NCBI RefSeq assembly: GCF_946482605.1
Contig: NZ_CAMLSE010000008.1
Location: 186,001 to 250,000 of the forward strand
Origin: an uncultured Dyadobacter sp.
GTDB taxonomy: Bacteria > Bacteroidota > Bacteroidia > Cytophagales > Spirosomataceae
Direction of reading: 5' to 3'
Length of the DNA: 64,000 nt
Within the stretch, counting starts at the first letter, position 1. The number at the start of each line of letters is the position of its first letter. Under the pieces are notes generated by a model. The model was not told the origin of the DNA. It did no database searches and saw only the letters and a program-made list of their open reading frames with translations. The position numbers and the translations under genes were made by a program. Shown here piece after piece: positions 9,064 to 18,436 of the stretch.

Positions 9064-9250
9064 CGGTAATTCAATAATAGTTGAATCAGCAATAATACAT
9101 AAAGTAGCGACAATTCAATGCAAGACAGGAAGATATAGGTACAGTCGCCGGAGGGAGTGCCGACAACATATTTGAAAATTTATACTCTACAAAATCTATA
9201 TACTTTATAAAATTTCTATATTTACAGCCGGAATCTATCAACCCGTCTGA

Positions 9251-9370
9251 ATGAAATCAATTATCCTCCTCAAAATACCTGGTTGTTGGCGGTATGCCGC
9301 TTTCACCAGATCTGCCATTCGAATGAACAGAGCAGGTCATGCCATAGCCGAAAGATCTTTTTTGGCTTAG
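9251..9370 (+). CDS. Possible 39-residue leader peptide upstream of a TonB receptor
   Basis: An ATG-started frame of 39 codons begins MKSIILLKIPGCWRYAA and ends in a TAG at 9368, 39 bases before the receptor start codon. It is basic, with Arg and Ala abundant in the second half. It lies in a 346-base intergenic region; the part before it (9064-9250) is AT-rich (for example around 9170-9225) and probably contains the divergent promoters, but I could not assign boxes. No homologous family is recognised. It may be a chance frame or a translated leader. Confidence 0.25.
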   Translation: MKSIILLKIPGCWRYAAFTRSAIRMNRAGHAIAERSFLA

Positions 9371-9409
9371 CCCCAACACTAACAAGTCGCAATCACCAAA
9401 TTCATTAGC

Positions 9410-11971
9410 ATGAAACAGTTTTTAAAGTCAACCATCTTACTCACAGCAATTTTCTTCCCATTCTTACTGGCGGCGCAGAACAACCCAAACAATGCAACGA
9501 TTACGGGGAAGGTAGTGGACGCCGTTACCAATGAAGCATTGATAGGCGCAACCGTTTCGATTAAGGGTACTACCAATGGTGCTTCAACCGACGCCAACGG
9601 AGAATTCAGTCTCATTACAGCACAAAAAATCCCTTTTACCCTGATCGTGTCGTACATCGGGTATGTGAAACAGGAGGTTCTGATCAGCGGAAGCGGGACT
9701 GAAATCAGGTTAGTATCCAACAATACCCAGCTGGATGACGTCGTGATATCGTCGCGCCGTCGCCAGGAGTCTGCGCAGGACGTACCCATCCCCATTTCGG
9801 TAATCGGGGGTACGAGAGCGGAAGACGCTGGTGCTTTTAATGTGAACCGCCTCAAAGAGTTGGTGCCTACCGTGCAGTTGTATTCTTCTAATGCACGGAA
9901 CACCACGCTGAACATCCGCGGTTTGGGTTCGACCTATGGATTAACCAACGACGGTGTTGACCCGGGCGTGGGCTTTTATGTAGACGGTGTTTACTATGCG
10001 CGGGCAGCGGCCACGGCGCTCGATTTCATCGACATCGAACGTGTGGAGGTACTGCGTGGGCCACAGGGTACACTTTTTGGAAAAAATACAACAGCGGGAG
10101 CCTTCAACGTGACTACGCGCGCTGCGAGTTTTACGCCTGGCGCCAACTTTGAGCTGAGCTATGGCAACCTGGGTTTTATCCAGGCAAAAGCATCTGTTAC
10201 GGGACCTTTGAGCAAAAAACTGGCTGCACGTGTTTCATTCACGGGCACGCAGCGTAACGGAACGTTTTTCAATGTCCACACGCAATTGCCGATCAACGAC
10301 ATCAATAATATCGGTGTAAGAGGGCAGATACTGTATACGCCGAACGACAATGTGAGCATTACCGTCATCGGGGATGTGTCTGATCAGAAGCCTACGGGCT
10401 ACGGATGGCCAGTTGCGGGAGTTGTGACTACAAAGAGGGCCGCATACAGGCAGTTCAATGCGATCATCGCCGATTTGAATTACACGCTTCCTTATAACAG
10501 CGCATTTGAACGTAAGCTGGACCTGGATACGCCTTCAAAGGCAGATAACCAGTTGGGTGGTGTTTCGGTGAATGCGGACATTAAAATAGGCCGTGGAACG
10601 CTTACGGCTACTTCGGCCTGGCGTTACTGGAAATGGGTGCCCTTGAATGACCGGGATTATATCGGATTGCCTGTATTTACCATCTCTTCCGGAAACTCCA
10701 AGCATGACCAATGGTCTCAGGAAATCCGCTATTCAGGAAAAATATCGCCTAAACTGAGCGGTGTGGTTGGTGTATTCGGTCTATGGCAGGATTTGACTTC
10801 CGATCCGGTACAAACCGAAGAGGCCGGTTCGGCACAATGGCGTTTTGCTCAAAGCTCTACCAGTGCATTGTGGAAAACACCCGGATTGTTTGACAATTTT
10901 GGTATCCGGACCACCAATGAAATCAAAAGCACGAGTTTGGCGGTGTTCGGACAGGCTGACTGGGCTATTACGGAAAAGATACACGTGTTGCCAGGTTTGC
11001 GGTACAACTATGACAAAAAGGTCGTGGATTACAGCCGGGTGACCTACGGCGGGTTGCAAACCACCGACGCGGCATTGCTTGCATTGAAAAACGGTGTTTA
11101 CTCCAACCAGGCTTTTAACACGGATTATGCCAAAGGAAATTTCTCGGGTCAATTGTCTGTACAGTACAGAGCTACGAGCAATCTTAATGCATACGCAACC
11201 TATTCGATTGGTTATAAGCCGATCGGTGTGAACGTAGGTGGTTTGCCGACTGCGAACGGTCAGATTCTGCTTGATCTGGCCAATGTAAAACCTGAGTATG
11301 TGGATCACAAAGAATTCGGGATTAAAACCAAGCCAACCAGCAACTCGGTGTTGAACCTGACTTTGTACCGTTCCGACATTGATGATTACCAAACGCAGGT
11401 GCAAACGCCGGAACCGGGTGTGAACCGGGGGTACCTGGCCAATGCGGAAAAAGTACGTGTGCAGGGGATCGAATTGGATGGTAATGTCCGCTTCAAACAC
11501 CTTACCCTGAATGCGGCCGTGGCCTATACGGATGGTAAATATGTAAGCTTCGTCAATGCGCCTGTACCTTTGGAAGAAGTAGGGGGAACTCAGGCTTTCA
11601 AGGACGTTTCGGGTGGAAGGTTGCCGGGTATCTCTAAATGGTCAGGTTCGATCGGCGGAGAAGTAGTGGCAAAAGGCAGCTTTATCGGACTTAAGGGTAA
11701 TTACTTCCTGGGTGTAGATGAGTTTTTAAGGTCAGAATTTTCATCTAGTCCTTCTCCTTCGCAATATCTCAATATCGATGGCTACGGACTTACCAATGGA
11801 AGATTGGGCTTCCGCGCCTCCAACGGGCTTACGTTCTTTGTTTGGGGTAGAAATGTCTTCAATAAGAACTATTACGAGCAATTGCTGGCCGCACCAGGCA
11901 GTGCAGGACAATATGCAGGTATCGTGGGCGATCAGCGCACCTATGGCGTAACGGTTCGGTTTACCTACTGA
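9410..11971 (+). CDS. TonB-dependent outer-membrane receptor (FecA/CirA-like)
   Basis: 853 residues. A signal peptide (residues 1-22, ending FLLAAQ) precedes a carboxypeptidase-regulatory-like beta-sandwich at about 29-105 (ATITGKVVDAVTNEALIGATV). A plug domain follows at about 118-235, containing LNIRGLGSTYG and VEVLRGPQGTLFGKNTTAGAFNV, then a 22-stranded-type beta-barrel ending in the aromatic terminal YGVTVRFTY. It imports a ligand across the outer membrane using TonB-ExbBD energy. No SusD-like partner gene follows, so it is not a SusCD glycan pair. The plug and barrel style fits siderophore or small-metabolite receptors. It is a single-gene unit ended by a clear terminator at 12024-12062. 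Substrate unknown. Confidence 0.92.
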   Translation: MKQFLKSTILLTAIFFPFLLAAQNNPNNATITGKVVDAVTNEALIGATVSIKGTTNGASTDANGEFSLITAQKIPFTLIVSYIGYVKQEVLISGSGTEIRLVSNNTQLDDVVISSRRRQESAQDVPIPISVIGGTRAEDAGAFNVNRLKELVPTVQLYSSNARNTTLNIRGLGSTYGLTNDGVDPGVGFYVDGVYYARAAATALDFIDIERVEVLRGPQGTLFGKNTTAGAFNVTTRAASFTPGANFELSYGNLGFIQAKASVTGPLSKKLAARVSFTGTQRNGTFFNVHTQLPINDINNIGVRGQILYTPNDNVSITVIGDVSDQKPTGYGWPVAGVVTTKRAAYRQFNAIIADLNYTLPYNSAFERKLDLDTPSKADNQLGGVSVNADIKIGRGTLTATSAWRYWKWVPLNDRDYIGLPVFTISSGNSKHDQWSQEIRYSGKISPKLSGVVGVFGLWQDLTSDPVQTEEAGSAQWRFAQSSTSALWKTPGLFDNFGIRTTNEIKSTSLAVFGQADWAITEKIHVLPGLRYNYDKKVVDYSRVTYGGLQTTDAALLALKNGVYSNQAFNTDYAKGNFSGQLSVQYRATSNLNAYATYSIGYKPIGVNVGGLPTANGQILLDLANVKPEYVDHKEFGIKTKPTSNSVLNLTLYRSDIDDYQTQVQTPEPGVNRGYLANAEKVRVQGIELDGNVRFKHLTLNAAVAYTDGKYVSFVNAPVPLEEVGGTQAFKDVSGGRLPGISKWSGSIGGEVVAKGSFIGLKGNYFLGVDEFLRSEFSSSPSPSQYLNIDGYGLTNGRLGFRASNGLTFFVWGRNVFNKNYYEQLLAAPGSAGQYAGIVGDQRTYGVTVRFTY

Positions 11972-12023
11972 CCGGGAGCTATGGTGTAGCTATTGATAGT
12001 CTGCAATTAGTTAGGGTTCGCTT

Positions 12024-12062
12024 AAAGACAGTAGCAGGTTAGCCTGCTGCTGTCTTTTTTTT
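12024..12062 (+). terminator. Rho-independent terminator after the TonB receptor
   Basis: A 15-bp stem (AAAGACAGTAGCAGG paired with CCTGCTGCTGTCTTT, one G-U wobble) with a TTAG loop is followed by a run of T up to 12062. It lies 52 bases after the receptor stop codon. Confidence 0.9.
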
Positions 12063-12083
12063 GCCCAATACCAATTAGATTTT

Positions 12084-12977
12084 TTACTTAGTGAGACCTT
12101 CCAGCATGGCTTCCACCGCGCTTATCACAGCCTTGGGATTATCCCGGTGCAAATAATGGCCGCTTCCTGACAGGTAGATTAGCGTACCACCCTTCGCGGA
12201 TGAACCGATAAACTTCCTCCAACGCTCGATGTTGACATCCGTGCGGACCTGAAAGAATTTGGGGTGGTCGTAGTCGGTACTTCTGCGCTCAGGAGGCACT
12301 TCGAACTTTCCGCCGACCAGAAAGCAGAGCGGTGCGTCGGGTATCGGCAGGCTGCTCACTTCTGCAAAGTCAGTTTTTCTCAGATCGGCCAATACCTGTG
12401 CTTCACTCCACGGACCAAAGCGGGCCGAATCGGGCCTGGAAGGCTTGTAAAGCCGCTCATACAGCATCTCATCGATTCGTTTTTCAGGTACGCCCAGTTT
12501 CCGGAAAATGTCGTTCCAGTTCTCTTTGGATTCGGTAAAGTCGGCCGGATCGAGAAACACCATTCCGGCAATATCGCCGGGATAGAAACCGGCAAAGCCG
12601 CGTATGTAAAGGCCTCCCATGGAATGTCCGACGAGTATATACGGCGGAGGAATTTGCAAATGGGTTAGGATAGCTTTCAGGTTTTGGGCTACTACACGTA
12701 TCGTCGGCATCGTAAACACTTTCTCCGATTTGCCGACGCCCGCACGATCGTAGGCAAAGACGGGCGCACGCTTCGATAGTTCGCCGAGCACAGTGTCCCA
12801 GGTATCCAGGTCCATGCCAAGCCCGTTCTCAAAAACCACGACCGGGTCGCCCGCTTTCCTTTTTTCCATTCCCTGGGAAAAAACATGGAACTGTTGTCCA
12901 TTCACGGCTACCATCCGCTTCTGTGCGAAGGCGGGAATGGTGAAGAGCAAGCATAATAACGTCAGAACTATTTTCAT
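12084..12977 (-). CDS. Secreted alpha/beta-hydrolase
   Basis: 297 residues. A signal peptide (residues 1-18, ending TIPAFAQ) exports it to the periplasm or beyond. The fold is the alpha/beta-hydrolase type: FENGLGMDLDTW near residue 50, DRAGVGKSE near 77, nucleophile elbow GHSMGG with S119, FLDPADF as the likely acid region, and the catalytic His in GSGHYLH near the C-terminus. It probably hydrolyses an ester, lactone or similar small substrate. It is a single gene convergent with the TonB receptor upstream. No clear operon partner, so the substrate cannot be inferred. Confidence 0.9.
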   Translation of the reverse strand: MKIVLTLLCLLFTIPAFAQKRMVAVNGQQFHVFSQGMEKRKAGDPVVVFENGLGMDLDTWDTVLGELSKRAPVFAYDRAGVGKSEKVFTMPTIRVVAQNLKAILTHLQIPPPYILVGHSMGGLYIRGFAGFYPGDIAGMVFLDPADFTESKENWNDIFRKLGVPEKRIDEMLYERLYKPSRPDSARFGPWSEAQVLADLRKTDFAEVSSLPIPDAPLCFLVGGKFEVPPERRSTDYDHPKFFQVRTDVNIERWRKFIGSSAKGGTLIYLSGSGHYLHRDNPKAVISAVEAMLEGLTK

Positions 12978-13166
12978 TTGAATGTCTTTAAAGCCCCGGT
13001 TTTCAATTTAGCAAGAATTGTACAAGTAAGCGCGGCAAGGTCGTTGCTGTCATTACAAAGCTTGCTTCAATGGGGAGCACTGTCGTTAAGAATTATTCCG
13101 GAATAGTTTAAGTAAAAATTTCAGACTATATTTACTATATATTATTTTCTTAAATATATAATAAAA

Positions 13167-14621
13167 ATGAAAATCCTGATCGCTGTTTTCATTTTGGTTG
13201 CCGGTGCTTGCATGGCGCAAAACCAAGATAAATCCCTTCCGAAGCTGGATTTAAACGGGGTGGTTACGGTTCACATCAAGCCTGTTTCTCTGCCGCGAAA
13301 CGTAGTTGTAAAGCTGGGTACCTATCACAGCTTTCCCCGGATTGATGTAAGTGTAGTGGGGGACACCTTAAGAAATGATGGTAACGGAATTTATCTCAAT
13401 GGTCCTTGCAGAACAACAGGCGTGTCTTTTTTGCACGTTGCAGACGCTACTTATCAGATTTTGGTCGTCCCGGGCGATACAATTGAGGTGAACATCTCAG
13501 CCGGGACCGGAGAGGCGAATGGTCGGCCGACTGTTTCTTTCGAAGGGAGAAACAAGGAAATTCAACAGTATTACCAGGCTAAAAGCAGCATGCTGAACGA
13601 TCCTCTTCAAACGTGTATGAACGAAGGGATCGGTGCAACTGACCTGACATCCTTTCAGCATATGATGGATACAACTTACCGGACGCAATATGCTTTTTGG
13701 GAGAATTTTCAGAAAAACCACCAGCTTCCGGATTGGTTCATTACCTACGAGACCAACTTTTTGAACTATACCGACGCCTGGCTCAGGGTATATATGGTTT
13801 GGTACCAGACCATATATCAGAAGAAGAAACAGGTGATCCCCGAGTCATACTACGCTTTTAAAAACAGGGTCAGGGTTAAGAATGAAGCCGGCATGTATCA
13901 ATATGAATACCTTCGCTTTCTTCGGGAGCAGCTTTTCTGGCAGATGCGTGATTCCAGTAAGGAATTGGGATTGAACAACTTTGTTGATTATGCAAAACTG
14001 GAACTGGGGCAGAACCTGGGTTCTTTTTTCGAGATTTGGGAGCTGAGTGGCGCCGCCGATAATCCCAACTGGATTGATACAAAACTTAACAAGCAGTTCC
14101 CTCCGCAGCATCAATATCTCGTGGACTACATCCTGAGCCATTCCAGGGCAAACATTAAATTGTTGAAGGCCGGCGACAAGGCGCCCAATTTTGCTTTGGT
14201 GGATCTAAATGATTCCCTGGTAACCCTTGATCAGTACAAAGGGCAGGTTGTTTATCTGAGTTTTTGGTTCACCAGTTGCGGGCCGTGCATTAAGGAAATC
14301 CCTTATGAAAATAAGCTTGTGGAGCGGTTCAAGGGTAAGCCTGTCAAAATCATCAGCATCTGCACAGGCACGCCCGGAGTGCCGGAAGATCAGCAGGTAC
14401 GGAAATGGAGGGCGACTTCCGAGAGATTTGGTCTGAAAACAATTGATTTATTCTCCAATCGCAGTTGGACAAATACTTTAACCCAAAATTACAAGGTGAG
14501 CGTATATCCCCATTACGTGCTGATCGGCGCTGACGGAAAGATCATCGAGAACTTTACTGACCGGCCCAGTCAGGGAGTTGCGTCGAAGATTGAAAAAGCG
14601 CTGGCGGCAGGCGGTCAATAA
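13167..14621 (+). CDS. TlpA-like thiol-disulfide oxidoreductase with long N-terminal domain
   Basis: 484 residues. A signal peptide (residues 1-17, ending GACMAQ) is followed by about 310 residues without recognised motifs, beginning with a beta-rich segment that resembles the DUF4369-like domain common in Bacteroidota thioredoxin-like proteins. A C-terminal thioredoxin fold (about 340-480) begins GDKAPNFALVDLND and contains the redox motif C371-G-P-C374 in WFTSCGPCIKE and a cis-Pro region (VYPHYVLIG). It acts in the periplasm to reduce or isomerise disulfides, for example in cytochrome maturation or oxidative stress. The region in front of the start is very AT-rich. Its stop codon is 3 bases from the end of the convergent transporter gene. 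Confidence 0.9.
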   Translation: MKILIAVFILVAGACMAQNQDKSLPKLDLNGVVTVHIKPVSLPRNVVVKLGTYHSFPRIDVSVVGDTLRNDGNGIYLNGPCRTTGVSFLHVADATYQILVVPGDTIEVNISAGTGEANGRPTVSFEGRNKEIQQYYQAKSSMLNDPLQTCMNEGIGATDLTSFQHMMDTTYRTQYAFWENFQKNHQLPDWFITYETNFLNYTDAWLRVYMVWYQTIYQKKKQVIPESYYAFKNRVRVKNEAGMYQYEYLRFLREQLFWQMRDSSKELGLNNFVDYAKLELGQNLGSFFEIWELSGAADNPNWIDTKLNKQFPPQHQYLVDYILSHSRANIKLLKAGDKAPNFALVDLNDSLVTLDQYKGQVVYLSFWFTSCGPCIKEIPYENKLVERFKGKPVKIISICTGTPGVPEDQQVRKWRATSERFGLKTIDLFSNRSWTNTLTQNYKVSVYPHYVLIGADGKIIENFTDRPSQGVASKIEKALAAGGQ

Positions 14622-14624
14622 ACG

Positions 14625-15620
14625 CTACCTCGAAATGACGATCAGCATTAGCCCCGCGAAAAACGATAACAGCATGATATTGAGCAAAGTGGAAGTGCCT
14701 CTGGGAGCATTTTTGAATTCTTTCCAGAAATAGATTCCCCAGATGGAAGCGACAACGATCGCGCCGGATGCTAAGCCATAGGAAATAGCAGTTCCCGCTT
14801 TTTCAGAAGCAATAATACTGAAACACATCCCGATACACCAAATCGAGCCACCTAAAATTCCTAAAAGGTGATTTTTGATACTCCCTTTAAAATAATCAGC
14901 CAAAGCGACGGGAGTGCCGATGAAAGGTTTGAACATAATGAGCGTATTGAAAAAAATATTGCTCACGAATACACCTACCGCAAAAACGAACGTGGCCGAA
15001 TAGGGGCTGAGTTTGCCTTCAACCGGTGCATTAAAGTTTGGAAACATTGAATTAGCAACGTATTTAAAGAAGAGCCCCATTAAAATGCCGCTGCTGATGG
15101 ATATAATCAGCCCTTTGACAGAGCTGGAAGTTTCCGAATCAGCCATTCGTTTATAAGCGTAAGCATTCAAAAGAATGGCTATTACAATAAGAAAGACACC
15201 TGAAAAAAGCGGATAGACGTTTCCGACAGGAACATCTAAATAATTGACAAACACACCGATCACTAATGCCAAGCCGGATCCTAATGAAAACGCTACGGAA
15301 ATTCCTGCAATGGACACCGCGGCAATAAATAATATATTCGCCACATTGAAAATGACCCCTCCCAGCAAGGCGCTACCGACACTTGTCATGTCTGCTTGTT
15401 GTAAATCAATAACAAAGCTTCGCCCCGCAACGCCATGACTTCCTATGGTCAAAGCAAAAATCAGAGAAGTTATGAGTATTCCTAAAACATAATCCCAGCA
15501 ATAAAGCTCAGGTCTCCATGTGGAAGTGACAAGCTTCTGTGTGTTTGAGCTGGAACCCCAGGAAATCATTGTGACAATGCAAAACAAGACGGCAGTAGCG
15601 TAGTTCTCAACTATGTACAT
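14625..15620 (-). CDS. GRP/DMT-superfamily multi-helix transporter
   Basis: 331 residues with about ten hydrophobic helices and almost no soluble domain. The N-terminus MYIVENYATAVLFCIVTMISWGSSSNT and the later ISWG/ASIWGIYFWKEF elements match the glucose/ribose-uptake and ureide-permease branch of the drug/metabolite transporter superfamily, as annotated in many Bacteroidota. The inner-membrane substrate is probably a sugar or small nitrogen compound. The gene is somewhat AT-richer than its neighbours. It converges on the TlpA-like gene with a 3-base gap, and no terminator is visible between them. No metabolic genes lie beside it, so the substrate is open. Confidence 0.8.
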   Translation of the reverse strand: MYIVENYATAVLFCIVTMISWGSSSNTQKLVTSTWRPELYCWDYVLGILITSLIFALTIGSHGVAGRSFVIDLQQADMTSVGSALLGGVIFNVANILFIAAVSIAGISVAFSLGSGLALVIGVFVNYLDVPVGNVYPLFSGVFLIVIAILLNAYAYKRMADSETSSSVKGLIISISSGILMGLFFKYVANSMFPNFNAPVEGKLSPYSATFVFAVGVFVSNIFFNTLIMFKPFIGTPVALADYFKGSIKNHLLGILGGSIWCIGMCFSIIASEKAGTAISYGLASGAIVVASIWGIYFWKEFKNAPRGTSTLLNIMLLSFFAGLMLIVISR

Positions 15621-15747
15621 TTAATTTTGGTATGCTATTTAATGTTTAATACAAATTCAAAATGCAGAAACAAGCTGCAAATGCCCCATCCTGTGCCGGC
15701 CAGAGTAGCGTTTCAAACTGCGGGATGATGCCGTCCCGGGAAAGGAT

Positions 15748-16863
15748 CTAATTTTCGGCTGCCTGTTGCTTACCGGGTTTCCCGACCCACTGGGTACTTA
15801 AATATTTCCTGACAGGAATGTCGTAAACGAGCATGACCAGATACGCAGCGCCAACCAGCAGGATTAGCCCAGCCATGATGATAAGGACCAGGTGCAAAGT
15901 GCCCGGTTTATGGCTCGTGTAATAGTTGCCGAACATCCATAACACGGCATAGTGGGTCATGTACAGCGGATAGGAGATTCTTCCCGAGAAAATGCAAACC
16001 GGTTTCAACCCAGGTGCCAATGCGGCCCCGGCGCCTAATGCAACGAGGAAGGGAAAGTAAAACAGCACTATCAAAGGTTCGGACAACCAGTTCCATTTTG
16101 AAAATGGCATCAGAAAAGCGAGCAGCAACAATGCAGCGAGTGCGATGAACCCGAGCTTGTTTTTGATGATCCAGTTGGAACGGTAAATGAGTAATCCTGC
16201 TAAAAAAGAATAGGAGACTCGGGCGCATCCGTCCCAAAAGGTGGGGCCGCTCCAACCGCCCAACAGATTGCCTGAATGGTAAGCCACCAGGCAAATCGCC
16301 ACCGCCGAAAGTACGGTCAGCAGCAGGAGGTAGCTCCGGCCAATCCGGTAAAGGACGAACGCATAACCTATGTTGGCAACATATTCCCAGAATAACGACC
16401 ACGCCGGCGCATTGAAACTGAACAGGTTGAATGCGCGATCGGCTATTACCGGCAAAGGGATCATCAGGATCGAGCACAGAAATGCCAGAATGATCTTGCC
16501 GGTGCCGTACAATTCGGGATGACCACCAAAAGGGTCGAACAAAAACGCCAGCAGGCCTAATACCGATCCCGCTACAACCAGCGGGTGCAGGCGGGTGATC
16601 CTTAATTTGAAAAATCTGCCAAGACCCATTCTGGCAATCCGGTCGTCATAGGCATACCCGATCACAAATCCGGAAAGGCAGAAAAAGAAGTCGACAGCCA
16701 GGAAGCCGTGACCAATAAAATTGTTGCCGGGATCGGGGTAAATCCATTCCATAAAATGAAACATCACGACTGCCAATGCAGCCACGCCTCTTAATCCGTC
16801 GAGAATTTCGAAATGTTGTTTGGTTTCAAGAACTGTCGTCGTGGTGGTTTTGTCCGTATCCAA
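15748..16863 (-). CDS. Membrane acyltransferase 3 family protein
   Basis: 371 residues with about ten transmembrane helices. The N-terminal motif HFEILDGLRGVAALAVVMFHF (residues about 17-37) with the conserved His of VMFHF, and the FFCLSGFVIGYAYDDRI segment are typical of the Acyltransferase_3 (OafA/OatA-type) family, which O-acylates sugars of lipopolysaccharide, exopolysaccharide or macrolides in the inner membrane. There is no SGNH extracytoplasmic domain. The N-terminal tail is Thr/Lys-rich. It is a stand-alone gene 111 bases downstream of the minus-strand kinase gene. Acceptor unknown. Confidence 0.9.
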   Translation of the reverse strand: MDTDKTTTTTVLETKQHFEILDGLRGVAALAVVMFHFMEWIYPDPGNNFIGHGFLAVDFFFCLSGFVIGYAYDDRIARMGLGRFFKLRITRLHPLVVAGSVLGLLAFLFDPFGGHPELYGTGKIILAFLCSILMIPLPVIADRAFNLFSFNAPAWSLFWEYVANIGYAFVLYRIGRSYLLLLTVLSAVAICLVAYHSGNLLGGWSGPTFWDGCARVSYSFLAGLLIYRSNWIIKNKLGFIALAALLLLAFLMPFSKWNWLSEPLIVLFYFPFLVALGAGAALAPGLKPVCIFSGRISYPLYMTHYAVLWMFGNYYTSHKPGTLHLVLIIMAGLILLVGAAYLVMLVYDIPVRKYLSTQWVGKPGKQQAAEN

Positions 16864-16974
16864 TTGAGTTTGTAATCTGTCAAATCAAATGTAATGTGTC
16901 GGCGAGTGAGAAAGTAGCGAGGAAGACGGAAAATGTGCGGCGTGATGAAAAAGTAGTGACAATTTCGGAGCCGG

Positions 16975-18285
16975 TCAAATGTCAGCAGTAAAAATGACGG
17001 GCATACGAACCCGGAAAAGCGTACCTCTGCCAGGCTGGCTTTCAACTTCCAGATTGGCATGGAGCATGTTGCATAAATGCTTCACAATCTGTAAGCCCAC
17101 ACCCTCACCCTTGGGCGTTGCTTCCAGCATTGCCTCTAATTCAGCACCGGCGGGGATCTCCGGAATGTTGACGGGCTGAACGTCGTCCGGCTCGGTAAGA
17201 TGGGGACCCAGCACCGCCGTTGGTTCGACCGTAGGCCGTAATTGGTCGAACAGCACATTCGTAGCAGGCCCTCTGAGACCGGGACCGGAATCCTGAATGC
17301 TCAACGCCCATTGATTATTCCCTTGCAGCGACCACGACACAGATACCATTCCCTTTCTGCCGGCACTCACGCTGCTGTATGACAATGCATTTACGAGCAG
17401 GTTTTGAGCGATACGTTCCAGTTTTATGCTGTCGGTCTGTATGGTTAAGGAATCAGGACCATCGGCTTTAAGGATGATATTACGGGTATGGGCCATCCCC
17501 TGCGCCCCGTTCACAAGCCGGGTCAGGACCTTGCTTACATCCACGTCAGTTATTTGCAGCTTTTCCTGGCCAGATTCGAGCCGTGATAAATCCAGGAGCT
17601 CTGTAAGCATGGTTTGTACATTGGCAAGGTTCCGGCTCAGCATTTCGAGATATACTTGCCGGTCGCTATCGGTAAGACCTTCCAGTTGCAGCAAACTCGC
17701 CGCCGAAGATGCGATGCCTACACTGCCGCGCAGGTCATGCGACGACTTTCTGAGTAAATCACCTCGTTCCCTGGCCAGTTCATTCATGGAGCCAAGGGCA
17801 TTTTCCAGCGTTTTCAGACGTCCGGAGGCATACAATCTCTGCAACTCGTCGTATTTCAGCACACTGCCCGTGAATGTTTCCTGAAGAACGCCGGTAATTT
17901 CCCGGTAAACGAACAGGAGCAGCGACTGATCCGTCTCGGCAAACAACTCCTCGTAGGCTTCCAGCTCGCGGTACAGGATCGCCGAAAGGTGATTCAGTTC
18001 CCGCATGGTTTCAATGAGTGCCATGGCCTTGTGCCAACGGTGCAATCCATGCCCTGCGGCTACGTACGAGAGATCCTCTCTGGGCGGCTCACCAAGTAGC
18101 CGCTGTTCGAGAATATCCAGAATAATTGGCATCAGATTGTTAAATTCCTGGCGTGTAAGTGCAGAAACGCTGCTTAGGCTTTCGTCATTTTCGCATGCCA
18201 TCCGCCAATTGTTGAGTATGGATTCACGCCTGCTGAACAGATATTCTGCAATATGTTTCAGCGCCTCATCGCTTATTTTCTGCAT
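16975..18285 (-). CDS. Cytoplasmic sensor histidine kinase with RsbRD-like N-terminus
   Basis: 436 residues, no transmembrane segment. Residues about 8-150 form an all-helical domain with the ILNNWRMACENDE segment typical of RsbRD N-terminal (RsbT co-antagonist) domains. A HisKA domain follows with H183 in SSHDLRGSVG, then a HATPase_c domain with NLLVNALSYSS, DSGPGLRGPAT and GEGVGLQIVKHL. A poorly conserved stretch of about 50 residues (PTVEPTAVLGPHLTEPDDV) is inserted within the ATPase lid region. No response regulator is adjacent, so it is an orphan kinase. It marks the left edge of the disturbed region that begins at 18286. Confidence 0.92.
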   Translation of the reverse strand: MQKISDEALKHIAEYLFSRRESILNNWRMACENDESLSSVSALTRQEFNNLMPIILDILEQRLLGEPPREDLSYVAAGHGLHRWHKAMALIETMRELNHLSAILYRELEAYEELFAETDQSLLLFVYREITGVLQETFTGSVLKYDELQRLYASGRLKTLENALGSMNELARERGDLLRKSSHDLRGSVGIASSAASLLQLEGLTDSDRQVYLEMLSRNLANVQTMLTELLDLSRLESGQEKLQITDVDVSKVLTRLVNGAQGMAHTRNIILKADGPDSLTIQTDSIKLERIAQNLLVNALSYSSVSAGRKGMVSVSWSLQGNNQWALSIQDSGPGLRGPATNVLFDQLRPTVEPTAVLGPHLTEPDDVQPVNIPEIPAGAELEAMLEATPKGEGVGLQIVKHLCNMLHANLEVESQPGRGTLFRVRMPVIFTADI

Positions 18286-18335
18286 TGTGCCGTGATTTTT
18301 AAGATGTTGTCGCTACTTGTGTGAAGTTGCAATAC

Positions 18336-18368
18336 AAAAGACATGCCTGACGTGAGGCCGACAGGCAT
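18336..18368 (-). terminator. Possible minus-strand terminator near the left end of the scarred region
   Basis: A 7-bp stem (ATGCCTG at 18343-18349 and CAGGCAT at 18362-18368) is followed on the minus strand by GTCTTTTG. No minus-strand gene ends just upstream of it, which is why it could be the original terminator of tRNA-Pro displaced by an insertion. The stem is short, so confidence is modest. Confidence 0.4.
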
Positions 18369-18421
18369 CTGTCCAGGTTTAACTATCCGGAGATAACCAT
18401 CCGGCATTTGCTTTCCCATAC

Positions 18422-18431
18422 GTCGGGATGA
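18422..18431 (+). repeat. 10-bp copy of the tRNA-Pro 3' end (possible att site)
   Basis: GTCGGGATGA here is identical, in the same orientation, to 23413-23422, which spans the 3' end of tRNA-Pro and its acceptor stem. Homology stops on both sides. It lies immediately left of the broken serine hydrolase, where a junction would be expected. Confidence 0.45.
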
Positions 18432-18436
18432 GCTGA

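Noticed and set aside
9069..9086. Short inverted repeat ATTCAA/TTGAAT upstream of the propeller kinase
   Set aside because: Six-base arms in AT-rich DNA are expected by chance.
10781..11500. 239-codon minus-strand frame inside the TonB receptor
   Set aside because: Antisense shadow of a well-supported receptor gene.
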